This document shows positions 1 through 6,675 of a stretch of 9,642 nt of DNA, piece by piece. The position numbers and the translations under genes are program-made. The notes below the pieces were generated by a model. The model worked only from the letters and a program-made list of their open reading frames with translations, was not told the DNA's origin and searched no databases. The stretch is from an uncultured Synergistales bacterium (GTDB lineage: Bacteria > Synergistota > Synergistia > Synergistales > Aminobacteriaceae), in the NCBI GenBank assembly GCA_937957815.1, contig CALFXN010000635.1, positions 1 through 9,642 of the forward strand, in the 5' to 3' direction. Positions within the stretch are counted from its first letter, which is position 1. Every line of letters starts with the position of its first letter.

Positions 1-388
1 CGCGCAGCTCGGAATCCTGCTTCTCGTCGGTCTGTCGGCGAAGAACGCGATCCTGATCATCGAGTTCGCGAAGGAACAGCACGACGAACACGGGCAGTCG
101 ATTCTGGACGCCGCCCGGATCGCGGGGGGCGAACGCTTCCGGTCGGTCATGATGACGGCGCTCACGTGCGTCATCGGCGTCCTGCCGATGCTCTTCGCGA
201 CGGGCGCGGGCGCGGGAAGCCGCCTTCACGTCGGAACGACGATGTTCTTCGGAATGAGCGTGGCGACGGGGTTCGGAATCTTCCTGATCCCCGGGTTGTA
301 CGTCGTCCTGCAGACGTACCGGGAAAAGACCAAGGCGATGATCGGCCGCATCTTCTCGAATGCGCCGAAAGAGGTTGAGGAATCATGA
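1..388 (+). CDS. RND efflux transporter, HAE1/AcrB type (C-terminal end only)
   Basis: This is the last 128 residues of an inner-membrane proton-driven drug or solvent exporter; the start lies outside the window and the reading frame begins at base 2. The visible part opens with [16 protein letters not shown], nearly identical to the transmembrane segment 11 signature of AcrB-type pumps. A cytoplasmic loop follows ([18 protein letters not shown]), then a hydrophobic helix, the short GAGAGS motif typical of HAE1 pumps, and a last helix before a basic tail. In the family these segments belong to the second half of the 12-helix transporter. The stop overlaps the start of the next gene (ATGA, bases 385-388), so the two are almost surely translated from one operon mRNA as a pump-channel pair. 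The substrate cannot be told, because the periplasmic porter domain is not in view. Confidence 0.96.
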   Translation, partial: AQLGILLLVGLSAKNAILIIEFAKEQHDEHGQSILDAARIAGGERFRSVMMTALTCVIGVLPMLFATGAGAGSRLHVGTTMFFGMSVATGFGIFLIPGLYVVLQTYREKTKAMIGRIFSNAPKEVEES

Positions 389-2019
389 GAAAACAGATAG
401 GCGCACTGCTGGCGCTCGCGCTCGCCGCCGCGCTCCCCTGCGGCGCGACGGCCGCGGGGACGGGCCCCGTCCCCGCGGACGCGGAACTCGCTTCGGGGGA
501 CTGGACGGCGCTCGCTTCAGGGGACTGGACTTCGCTCGCGAAGCGCCACCCGATGCCGTACTTCTTTTCGTCGGACGGGGACGCCAAGGACGCCCCGTCG
601 CCCGAGGTCCTCGCGACGTGGTGGGACGTCCTCGGCGACGAGACGCTGTCGCAACTGATCCGCCTCGCGCTCGAGGGCAACAGGGACCTGACGGTCGCGC
701 GGGCGAAGTTCGCGGAGGCGCGCGCCGCGCTCGGCGTCAGCAAGGCGGCCGTGCTTCCGTGGTTCGACGCGTCGACCTCGCTCACGAATTCCAAGACCGG
801 CGCGGAAGCCTCGTCCTCGGGCTCGCAGATCGGGCCGAGAGACTATTACAAGCTCGGGATCGACGCGTCGTGGGAGATCGACATCTTCGGCGGCAGGGCG
901 CAGAAGATCAAGGCGAGCACGGCGGACCTGCAGGCGCAGTTCGGCGCGCTGCACGCGGCCTGGGTGCAGCTCTCTTCCGAGGTTGCGCTGAACTACCTGT
1001 CGCTCCGGACGCTTCAGAAGCGTCTCCAGGTCGCCGAGAGCAACCTGGCGCTCCAGCTCTCGACGCTCGGGCTGCTCCAGTCGCAATACGATTCGGGCCT
1101 CAAGGACCAGCTCGCGCTGAGCCAGGCGAGGTACACGATGGAGCAGACGCGGTCGTCGATTCCGCCGCTGCGCGCGAGCCTGGAGCAGACGATGAACCGG
1201 CTGGCGATCCTCGTCGGCCGCGTTCCGGGGAGTCTCGTGAAGATGCTCGGCGACAAGCCCATGCCGAAGCTCGATACGTCCGCGCTCGTCGGAATTCCGG
1301 CGAACCTGCTCCGGCGCCGGCCGGACATCTTCGCGGCGGAGCGCAGCCTCGCCGCCCAGATGGCGCGGAAGAAGGCCGCCGAAAAGGACCTCCTTCCGAA
1401 GTTCAACCTTCTCGGCGCCATCGGCTGGGGATCCTACGTCTCCACCGGCGGGCTCTTTTCCTCCGACGGCGAGACCTACAGCATCGGTCCCGCGATTTCG
1501 CTGCCGATCTTCCACGGCGGCGCGATCCGGAATAATATAAAGGCACAGACCGCGAAGGAAGAGCAGCTCCTCGCTGCATACGAACAGACGGTGCTGAACG
1601 CGGTCGCCGAAGTGCGCGACGCGCTGACGGCCGAAACGCAGGAGCGCGAGCGCAACGCGTCGCTCCGGAGCGGCGTCGAGGCGGCGAAGACCGCGCGCGC
1701 CGTGGCCTACGACCAGTACGTCACGGGCCTGTCGGCCTTCAACAACGTCATCATCGCCCAGACGGCCCAGCTCTCGCTCGAAGAGCAGCTCGCGATCAGC
1801 GAGGGGCAGATGCTCGCCAACATCGTGCGCCTGTTCAAGGCGCTCGGCGGCGGATGGGCGCCGATGACGGCGGAGAGCGCCCTGGGGCTTCCCGAAGGCG
1901 TCGACGGCGGGGCGGTCGCCCCCGCGGCTCCGAAGGAAGAGGCGCCCGCCGGGACGAAGCTCTCGGCGGAGAGCCGGGCGTATCTCGATCAGATCCGAAA
2001 GGACGCGAAGAAGAAGTAG
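385..2019 (+). CDS. Outer-membrane efflux channel, NodT/OprM (TolC-like) family
   Basis: A 544-residue trimeric channel protein that carries RND pump cargo across the outer membrane. Family landmarks occur in order: an N-terminal signal peptide, [10 protein letters not shown] (79-88), SWEIDIFGG (152-160), the [12 protein letters not shown] block (309-320), [11 protein letters not shown] (383-393) and LFKALGGGW (483-491). The two halves repeat the usual coiled-coil hairpin plan. OprM relatives are usually lipoproteins; here Cys19 follows LP (ALPC), a poor lipobox, so cleavage by signal peptidase I near ATA-AG (residue 23) is as likely. Two oddities stand out: a tandem 8-residue duplication (35-50) just after the signal peptide, and a 53-residue tail (492-544) rich in Ala, Pro, Glu and Lys, beyond where most family members end. 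The start overlaps the pump gene's stop, and GAGG motifs at 371-374 and 377-380 serve as the Shine-Dalgarno region. Confidence 0.95.
   Translation: MRKQIGALLALALAAALPCGATAAGTGPVPADAELASGDWTALASGDWTSLAKRHPMPYFFSSDGDAKDAPSPEVLATWWDVLGDETLSQLIRLALEGNRDLTVARAKFAEARAALGVSKAAVLPWFDASTSLTNSKTGAEASSSGSQIGPRDYYKLGIDASWEIDIFGGRAQKIKASTADLQAQFGALHAAWVQLSSEVALNYLSLRTLQKRLQVAESNLALQLSTLGLLQSQYDSGLKDQLALSQARYTMEQTRSSIPPLRASLEQTMNRLAILVGRVPGSLVKMLGDKPMPKLDTSALVGIPANLLRRRPDIFAAERSLAAQMARKKAAEKDLLPKFNLLGAIGWGSYVSTGGLFSSDGETYSIGPAISLPIFHGGAIRNNIKAQTAKEEQLLAAYEQTVLNAVAEVRDALTAETQERERNASLRSGVEAAKTARAVAYDQYVTGLSAFNNVIIAQTAQLSLEEQLAISEGQMLANIVRLFKALGGGWAPMTAESALGLPEGVDGGAVAPAAPKEEAPAGTKLSAESRAYLDQIRKDAKKK
487..534 (+). 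repeat. 24-bp tandem duplication inside the channel gene
   Basis: Two adjoining 24-base units (487-510 and 511-534) differ at only three positions and encode LASGDWTA followed by LASGDWTS. The unit length keeps the frame. It lies in the linker between the signal peptide and the conserved channel fold, a place that tolerates length change. It looks like a recent slippage or unequal-exchange duplication. Confidence 0.9.
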
Positions 2020-2443
2020 GTCCGGGGGCGTCGCGAACATTGGGACGACACATCGCTGCCGGAAGCACCCTGACTGCTGCGGTTCCATCAGAGGCGGCCG
2101 ACGACATGAACGACAGCGTTGCGATCGAAGCGGGTAAATATCGTACGGCGTCGCTTCCGGCCTGCTGAATGCGGTCTTCGGATGGTGCGGATCCAGGGGA
2201 ATCGCGGACATATTCCTCGGGACGACCGACAGATTCCTCGCGGCGCATCGTTTCTACGAGAAGAACGGCTTCGCGAGAGTCTCCCGGGACGACCTCCCGG
2301 CGGCCTTCCCGGTCATGAAGGTCGATAGTATATTTTGCCGGTATTCATTGTAAGGAAAAGCGCCCGCCGCGAAGGCGGAATCCCGGGGATCCCCTGGACG
2401 GCATGAGGTGACCGCTATCCGGGCATGAATGGAGTGATGACGA
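2020..2443 (+). other. Intergenic region between efflux channel and deformylase genes
   Basis: This 424-base stretch has no intact gene. Its middle holds the GNAT remnant listed separately. After that come a small hairpin (CCGCC at 2364-2368, GGCGG at 2374-2378, five-base loop) and a 10-base palindrome GGGGATCCCC (2385-2394), neither followed by a T-run, so neither is a convincing terminator. A possible -10 box TATATT lies at 2329-2334 within the remnant, with no good -35 box; it could drive the deformylase gene. The first 118 bases show nothing recognisable. Confidence 0.6.
2138..2353 (+). pseudogene. Decayed C-terminal fragment of a GNAT N-acetyltransferase
   Basis: A frame of 71 codons opens directly after an in-frame TAA (2135-2137), has no start codon in a plausible place, and ends at TAA 2351-2353. 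It reads GVASGLLNAV, then GIADIFLGTTDRFLAAHRF, YEKNGFARV and FPVMKVDSIF. The GVAS-LL helix, the IFLGTT strand, the AAHRFYEKNGF segment and the FPVMKVD end are the ordered hallmarks of the C-terminal half of small GNAT acetyltransferases, which run to about 160 residues. The N-terminal half, including the Arg-x-x-Gly part of the acetyl-CoA loop, is missing; only 118 bases separate the fragment from the channel gene, too few to hold it. A 5' deletion is inferred. Expression is unlikely. Confidence 0.85.
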
Positions 2444-2992
2444 ATGGCCGATGAGATTCTGTTGTTGGGCGATCCTCGCCTGAGACGACGGTGCGACGTC
2501 GTGACGGATTTTTCGGGGCTCGAATTCGTCGAGGAAAACCGCCGGCTGAAGAACGCCCTCGATGCGTTCCGCAAGGAGAAGGGATTCGGCCGCGGGATCG
2601 CGGCCCCGCAGATCGGCATCCCGAAGCGGATGATCGCGCTGAACCTCGGGAGCGGGACGCGCACGGTCGTCAACCCCGTCGTCACGCATCGCAGTTCCGA
2701 GACGTTCACGATGTGGGACGACTGCATGTCGTTCCCCGACCTTCTCGTCATGGTCCGGCGGCATGTGTCCATCGACATTTCGTACCGGGACGAGAACGGC
2801 GAGAGCCGGGAGCGGACGGACATTCCGCAGGCCGAATCGGAACTTTTGCAGCACGAGATCGACCACCTCGACGGAATTCTCGCGATCGACCGGGCGCTCA
2901 CGCGCGAGGGGATCGTCTACCGGAAGGTCTTCGAGGCCGACAGGCAGTATTTCGAGGATCAGGTCGACTACGTGATCCGTCCGACGATCTGA
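2444..2992 (+). CDS. def: Peptide deformylase (divergent motif II)
   Basis: A 182-residue cytoplasmic metalloenzyme that removes the N-formyl group from new proteins. Motif I is GRGIAAPQ (49-56, with Gln56 as the oxyanion-hole residue). Motif III is QHEIDHLDG (136-144), giving metal ligands His137 and His141 and catalytic Glu138. Motif II, normally EGCLS, reads DDCMS (92-96); the metal-binding cysteine is kept as Cys94, while the flanking Glu-Gly and Leu are replaced by Asp-Asp and Met. With all three ligands and the catalytic Glu present, activity is expected. The length is normal for the family. The start is backed by GGAG at 2431-2434, nine bases upstream. The methyltransferase gene follows 17 bases after the stop. 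Whether this is the only deformylase of the cell or a specialised extra copy cannot be judged here. Confidence 0.92.
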   Translation: MADEILLLGDPRLRRRCDVVTDFSGLEFVEENRRLKNALDAFRKEKGFGRGIAAPQIGIPKRMIALNLGSGTRTVVNPVVTHRSSETFTMWDDCMSFPDLLVMVRRHVSIDISYRDENGESRERTDIPQAESELLQHEIDHLDGILAIDRALTREGIVYRKVFEADRQYFEDQVDYVIRPTI

Positions 2993-3009
2993 GGCCGGCG
3001 GAAACCGGC

Positions 3010-3684
3010 ATGAGCGTCGACAACACGAGTTCCAACCGGGCGTCCGAATACGACGCGGGGGTTCGCGTCGTGCTTCCGTACTACGACAGCATCAACGACG
3101 AAATCATTCACTTCGTCCGGGCGTACGACCCCGCCCCGCGCGCGTGGCTCGATACGGGGTGCGGCACCGGCTTCCTCGCGACGAAGATCCTGGAGTCGTT
3201 CGCACCCCTCCGGCTCGTCCTCGCGGACCCTTCGGCCGAAATGCTCCGCGTCGCGAAAGAGAAGACCGCGTCGCACCGTGTCGAATTCCATAATTGCGAT
3301 ACATCGTCGCTGCCGTTCGATGGCGGATCCTTCGATGTGATCACCGCCGTCCAGTCGCATCACTACATGAATGCGGAAGGGCGCGCAGGCGCGACGAAGC
3401 GGTGTTTCGACATGCTCCGCGAGGGAGGCCTCTTCATCGCGACCGAGAATACGCGTCCTCCCGACGCGGAAACCACGGGAATCGTGCGCGAATACTGGAA
3501 GCAATACCAGATCCGCTCGGGCAAGACTCCGGGACAGGCCGAAAAGCACATGAACCGCTTCGACACGGAATACTTCCCGATCACGGTCGAAGAGCACCTG
3601 CGGCTCTACGCCGAAACCGGCTTCCGGGTGCGCGACGTCTTCTGGAAGTCCTACATGCAGGCGGCCTTCTATTGCGTGAAGTAG
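3010..3684 (+). CDS. Class I SAM-dependent methyltransferase
   Basis: A 224-residue cytoplasmic methyltransferase of the small Rossmann-fold type (UbiE/COQ5-like, Methyltransf_11/25). Motif I, the glycine-rich SAM loop, is LDTGCGTG (47-54). The acidic residue that ends strand beta-2 is Asp73 in LADPS. The LPFDGGSFDVITAVQSHHY stretch (101-119) matches the usual post-II and motif IV region, and MLREGGLFIATE (125-136) the motif VI strand. The substrate is unknown: the C-terminal part (about 140-224) holds the variable cap and gives no family-level clue that I recognise. The start is chosen by a GGA at 3000-3002, seven bases upstream, and by loss of similarity before it. It is probably co-transcribed with the deformylase gene. 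The stop codon sits in a strong inverted repeat shared with the convergent permease gene. Confidence 0.88.
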   Translation: MSVDNTSSNRASEYDAGVRVVLPYYDSINDEIIHFVRAYDPAPRAWLDTGCGTGFLATKILESFAPLRLVLADPSAEMLRVAKEKTASHRVEFHNCDTSSLPFDGGSFDVITAVQSHHYMNAEGRAGATKRCFDMLREGGLFIATENTRPPDAETTGIVREYWKQYQIRSGKTPGQAEKHMNRFDTEYFPITVEEHLRLYAETGFRVRDVFWKSYMQAAFYCVK

Positions 3685-3693
3685 AAGGCCGCC
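3660..3693. terminator. Perfect 12-bp inverted repeat between convergent genes
   Basis: GGCGGCCTTCTA (3660-3671) and TAGAAGGCCGCC (3682-3693) are exact reverse complements around a 10-base loop. The left arm and loop encode the last residues of the methyltransferase, and the right arm starts with its TAG stop. The permease gene on the other strand ends at 3701. The position and symmetry fit a bidirectional terminator. Neither side has a clear T-run, so the stem may instead act as an mRNA 3'-end stabiliser or a Rho-assisted stop. Confidence 0.7.
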
Positions 3694-3700
3694 CTTCCGT

Positions 3701-5389
3701 TCACCGTTCCGGGCAAAGGAACCGGAACAGCAGATCGATACACGCGGACGCTGCGAAAACGATGCCGACGAGGACGACGGAAAACGCCGCGGCTTCGGCG
3801 AACATGAGTTCCGTCATGCACTGCAGGATTCGGACCGTGAGCAGGCTCCAGTTGACGGAGACGAGGAAGATCACCGCGCTGATCGCGGTCATCGATACTG
3901 TGAACAGGGAGCGCATCCCGGCCTTGACGGCGGGCAGGACGAGCGGGAGCGTGACGCGCCGCAGCGTCGTCAGGCGCGACGCCCCGAGACTCAGGGACGC
4001 CTCTTCGAGTGCGGGGTCGATCTGTCTGAGCGCCGCGAGCGTCGTTCGGATGCCCGTCGCGTCGTACCGGAAGACGCAGAGGGCCACGAGGATGCCCATC
4101 GTTCCCGTGAGAACGATCGGACCGGAGTTGAACGCGATCAGCCAGGCGATTCCGAGGACGGTTCCGGGAAAGACGGCGTTCGCGAGCGAGACGAATTCGA
4201 GCGCCGCGCCGCACCACCCGCCGCGCCGCGCGAGAAGCGCGATGCAGACGGCGAGCGCCGTTCCGGGAATCGCCGCCGAGACCGCTATGAGAAGCGTGTC
4301 GGCGATCGAGTTGAGCCCGGACGTGAAGACGAAGCGGTAGTTGTCGAGCGTGAAGCTGTTGTCGATCCCGAGGACCTTCACGAACGAACTCGCGACGATC
4401 GTCGCGTACAGGAGAACGACGAAGAACGTGACGACGGTGATCGTCCCGAGAATGGCACCGCGCGCGAGGATCCCGGATCTCGTATGCCGCGGCGCGCCGA
4501 TTCCCTTCCCCGTAACGGTGACGTAGCTCCGGACGCCGACCCATCTGCGCTGCGCGACGAAGACCGCGAGCGCGGGCGCGAGCAGCACGGACGCGAGAAT
4601 CGCCCCGCCGCGGAGGTCGTACATTCCCGTGATCTGGAGGTAGATCTGCGTGGGCAGGACGGGAAAGGTTTTTCCGGCCATGACGAGCGGCGTCGCGAAG
4701 TCGGCGAGGGACTCCGCGAACAGGAGCAGGAAGGCATTTGCGAGTCCGGGGATGCACAGCGGCAGCGTGACGGTCCGGAAGACGCGTCCCTCCGGAGCGC
4801 CGAGACCGCGCGCGGCGTCTTCGAGCGTCGGGTCGATCGCGGCGAGAACGGTCGCGAGTGTGAGAAACGCGAGCGGAAAGTATGTCAGCGTCTCGGCGAG
4901 CAACGTGCCCGGAAAGCCGTAGATCGAGACGTCGGGAAGGCCGAAGAATGTGGGAAGGAGGCCGCCTGGGCCGAGGACGATCGTCAGCGCCACGCTTCCC
5001 GTGAACGGCGGCGAGACGAACGCCAGCGTCGTGACGGACGAGAAAAAGGCCTTCGCGATCCGCGGGATCCCGAGTCGCGTGACCGCGAAGGCGAACAGAA
5101 AGCCGAGCGCCGTTCCGCAGAGCCCCACGGACGACGCGAGAAGAAGGCTGTTGAGCGTCGCCCGGCGCGTATAGCGGTCGGCGAACGCGTCCGCGAGCCT
5201 GGCGATCGCGTCGAAGGCGCCGCCGGACTGTCCGTCCGGCAAGAAGAGCGCGAGAAAGAGCCGCGCTATGGGGTAGAGCACAAAAACGGCCAACAGCAGC
5301 CAGATCGCCGCTCGAAGGGCGAATCCGGCCGCCGTCGGTCGTTGTCGTGAATGCTTTGGAATCGTTATTTCAGAATCTCCGACACCCAT
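3701..5389 (-). CDS. ABC import permease, fused two-domain (iron/phosphonate/polyamine-type) form
   Basis: A 562-residue inner-membrane protein with two copies of the binding-protein-dependent permease domain (PF00528 type), as in FbpB/HitB. The N-terminal half (about 25-285) and C-terminal half (about 310-555) each have several hydrophobic helices and an EAA loop that docks on the ATPase: EDAARGLG from 190, and EEASLSLG from 462, each followed by the TLPL-x-x-P signature (208-214 and 480-486). The ATG at 5389 lies inside the end of the binding-protein gene (25-base overlap), which suggests translational coupling; no other in-frame start precedes the first helix. No ATP-binding subunit follows, as the next gene is convergent, so an ATPase must come from another locus. 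A longer open frame reaching upstream across the binding-protein gene is a compositional artefact. The substrate is not assigned. Confidence 0.93.
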   Translation of the reverse strand: MGVGDSEITIPKHSRQRPTAAGFALRAAIWLLLAVFVLYPIARLFLALFLPDGQSGGAFDAIARLADAFADRYTRRATLNSLLLASSVGLCGTALGFLFAFAVTRLGIPRIAKAFFSSVTTLAFVSPPFTGSVALTIVLGPGGLLPTFFGLPDVSIYGFPGTLLAETLTYFPLAFLTLATVLAAIDPTLEDAARGLGAPEGRVFRTVTLPLCIPGLANAFLLLFAESLADFATPLVMAGKTFPVLPTQIYLQITGMYDLRGGAILASVLLAPALAVFVAQRRWVGVRSYVTVTGKGIGAPRHTRSGILARGAILGTITVVTFFVVLLYATIVASSFVKVLGIDNSFTLDNYRFVFTSGLNSIADTLLIAVSAAIPGTALAVCIALLARRGGWCGAALEFVSLANAVFPGTVLGIAWLIAFNSGPIVLTGTMGILVALCVFRYDATGIRTTLAALRQIDPALEEASLSLGASRLTTLRRVTLPLVLPAVKAGMRSLFTVSMTAISAVIFLVSVNWSLLTVRILQCMTELMFAEAAAFSVVLVGIVFAASACIDLLFRFLCPER

Positions 5390-6372
5390 CGGTCCACGAG
5401 ACGTTTGCGGTTGGCTCCCGACCATTCGATGTCGAGGTCGAGCAGATTGACGCCGCTCATGTCGAGCGCGGGGTTCTGAATCCTGACCTCGGGGTGGGTC
5501 GGGATCAGATTGATCTTCTGCGCCTCGTAGATCTGCTGCATCCTCGGACTTGCGGCCCAGTCGAGGAACTTCTTCGCGAGTTCGGGCTGCCTGGCCCCGC
5601 GGATGAGCCCCATCGCCTCGACTCCGTAGACGACGCCCTCCTTCGGGTAGCTGATCGCGACGTCGTACCCCTTCTGCTGCATCTCGAGCGCGTCGACGAC
5701 GAAGAAAATTCCTCCGGCGGCCTGTCCCCGGGCGATCGGCAGGGCGCCCCCGGCGCCGCTCTCGGTGTATTGCCGGACGTTCCCGTCGAGCTTCTTCTGG
5801 TACGCGAAGGCTTCGTCCTCGCCCATGGCCTTCACGAGGCTGAAAATCCGCGACACGGCGGTGCCGGAAGTCCTGGCGTCGGCCATGAGAAGGCCCTTTT
5901 GGTACGCGGGGTGGAGAAGATCCTGCCATGACGCCGGTGCGTCGAGGCCGTTTTTCTTCAGGAACGACGCGTTGACCATGAAGCAGATGGGGTCCATGGC
6001 GACGCCGGTCCAGTATCCGTCGGGGTCCCGGTACTTCGCCGGAATCGCTTCCGCTCCCCTGGGCACGTAGCGCTCGAAGAGCCCCTCTTTCTTTCCGGCG
6101 ACGAAGGCGTCCGCGATGCCGCCGAAGAAGACGTCGACCTGCGGATTGGCCTTCTCGCCGATCAGCCGTGCGAGCAACTCTCCCGACGAAAACCGCAGGA
6201 AACGTACGTCGATCCCCGTATCCTTCGTGAATGCCCTGAACACTTCGGTCGCGTAGCGCTCCGACCAGATCGTGTAGACGTTCAGCGTGTCCGCCGCCTG
6301 CGATGCGGATGCGAAGAGAACGGCAATGGCCGCCAACATCAGTCCTCTTCCCAATACACGTCTCAGGAACAT
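5365..6372 (-). CDS. Periplasmic substrate-binding protein of an ABC importer (FbpA/AfuA-like)
   Basis: A 335-residue exported protein that captures the ligand and hands it to the permease encoded next. The signal peptide is clear: FLRR, a hydrophobic core (about 11-23) and cleavage near SQA-AD (residue 26). The mature part follows the family plan: NVYTIWSERYATEVFRAF (31-48), SGELLARLIGEKANPQVDVF (63-82), GYWTGVAMDPICFMVN (119-134) and YTESGAGGALPIARGQAAGG (202-221). FbpA ferric-binding proteins carry two adjacent tyrosine ligands in the segment that here reads GIFFVVDAL (221-229), and no such pair is present. Iron is therefore not supported; an organic phosphate or phosphonate is possible, given the SGAG stretch, but this is inference. 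The start is fixed by a strong AGGAGG ten bases upstream. It is the first gene of the two-gene operon. Confidence 0.93.
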   Translation of the reverse strand: MFLRRVLGRGLMLAAIAVLFASASQAADTLNVYTIWSERYATEVFRAFTKDTGIDVRFLRFSSGELLARLIGEKANPQVDVFFGGIADAFVAGKKEGLFERYVPRGAEAIPAKYRDPDGYWTGVAMDPICFMVNASFLKKNGLDAPASWQDLLHPAYQKGLLMADARTSGTAVSRIFSLVKAMGEDEAFAYQKKLDGNVRQYTESGAGGALPIARGQAAGGIFFVVDALEMQQKGYDVAISYPKEGVVYGVEAMGLIRGARQPELAKKFLDWAASPRMQQIYEAQKINLIPTHPEVRIQNPALDMSGVNLLDLDIEWSGANRKRLVDRWVSEILK

Positions 6373-6382
6373 GATTTCCCGA

Positions 6383-6388
6383 CCTCCT
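6383..6388 (-). promoter_or_regulatory. Shine-Dalgarno site that fixes the binding-protein start
   Basis: On the minus strand AGGAGG, extended to AGGAGGT, stands ten bases before the ATG at 6372. It is the best ribosome-binding site in the window and rules out the longer frame that runs up to 6690. Confidence 0.85.
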
Positions 6389-6412
6389 CGTGATGATCTC
6401 GTCTTGAAGGGT

Positions 6413-6441
6413 ATCGTACCCATCGGAGCGAGAAAGTTCCA
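6413..6441 (-). promoter_or_regulatory. Possible promoter of the ABC operon with overlapping inverted repeat
   Basis: On the minus strand a TGGAAC (-35-like, 6436-6441) and a TACGAT (-10-like, 6413-6418) are 17 bases apart, about 40 bases before the start codon. The -10 box lies in the interrupted palindrome GGGTA-TCG-TACCC (6409-6421), which could be a repressor site. The matches to consensus are moderate (3/6 and 4/6). Confidence 0.3.
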
Positions 6442-6499
6442 TATCCAGTCCGAATGGAAAAGGCGATATTCTGGAACGCCCTCCGGATGAAAACCATCG

Positions 6500-6528
6500 T
6501 TGTTTCGCGAAACGAATCGCACTATACT
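6500..6528 (+). promoter_or_regulatory. Sigma70-like promoter for the micro-ORF and DJ-1 gene
   Basis: TTGTTT (6500-6505) and TATACT (6523-6528) are separated by exactly 17 bases, in an AT-richer patch of a GC-rich window. The -10 box matches consensus in five of six places and the -35 in three. Transcription would begin near 6535, about 42 bases before the micro-ORF start. The -35 and spacer contain a perfect palindrome, which suggests regulation. Confidence 0.55.
6502..6513. promoter_or_regulatory. Perfect 12-bp palindrome, likely operator
   Basis: GTTTCGCGAAAC equals its own reverse complement. It overlaps the -35 box and spacer of the rightward promoter and lies about 60 bases upstream of the possible leftward one, so a dimeric regulator bound here could block the rightward genes and perhaps affect the leftward ones. 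The regulator is unknown; none is encoded in this window. Confidence 0.5.
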
Positions 6529-6576
6529 TATGCCATAACCGCCGCAGTCTGCAACCCTCGAAAAGGGGGAAGAGCG

Positions 6577-6648
6577 ATGGCTTTCGGCAAGGGCGTTCTC
6601 GGGTTCATTGTCGTTCTGGCGTTTCTGCTGGCGTTTTCGGTCGCGTGA
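6577..6648 (+). CDS. Small hydrophobic membrane peptide, 23 residues
   Basis: The ATG at 6577 has a strong ribosome-binding site (GGGGGA 6565-6570, six bases away) and a promoter 48 bases upstream. The peptide begins MAFGKGVLGF and continues as one unbroken hydrophobic run to its end, with a single lysine at position 5. It could be a one-helix membrane protein or the signal part of a tiny lipoprotein whose cysteine codon has become TGA (see findings). It lies 40 bases before the DJ-1-family gene and is probably on the same mRNA. I do not recognise a family, and sequence this short gives no function. The alternative is that it is a non-functional leader. Confidence 0.5.
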   Translation: MAFGKGVLGFIVVLAFLLAFSVA

Positions 6649-6651
6649 GGC

Positions 6652-6675
6652 TCGGAAGCGCGACGATCGTTCCGA
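6652..6675 (+). other. Hairpin between micro-ORF and DJ-1-family gene
   Basis: TCGGAA (6652-6657) and TTCCGA (6670-6675) are exact complements around a 12-base loop. The stem starts three bases after the micro-ORF stop and ends before the next gene's Shine-Dalgarno (GGAG 6678-6681). It could modulate read-through or ribosome access to the next start. It is short, so chance is possible. Confidence 0.3.

Noticed and set aside
517..2211. Long antisense open frame (564 codons) across the efflux channel gene
   Set aside because: It is arginine-rich, has no domain or ribosome-binding site, and lies opposite a well-supported gene. GC-rich codon bias leaves such frames open.
2385..2394. GGGGATCCCC palindrome as operator or terminator
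   Set aside because: It is short, GC-rich, has no T-run and no placed promoter nearby; chance explains it in DNA of this composition.
3294..5350. Open frames on the plus strand opposite the permease gene (3294-4340 and 4484-5350)
   Set aside because: Their composition is low-complexity Arg/Ser/Thr or Arg/Glu and they mirror the permease codons; the real protein has two EAA loops and clear membrane helices.
5390..6442. N-terminal extension fusing the permease to an extra 351 residues
   Set aside because: The extension is the wrong frame of the binding-protein gene and is Arg/Gly-rich; a permease start at 5389 just before the first helix is far better.
6646..6648. Selenocysteine reading of the TGA in the micro-ORF
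   Set aside because: The following hairpin is short and starts too near the TGA for a standard bacterial SECIS, and a selenocysteine at a signal-peptide end has no precedent that I know.
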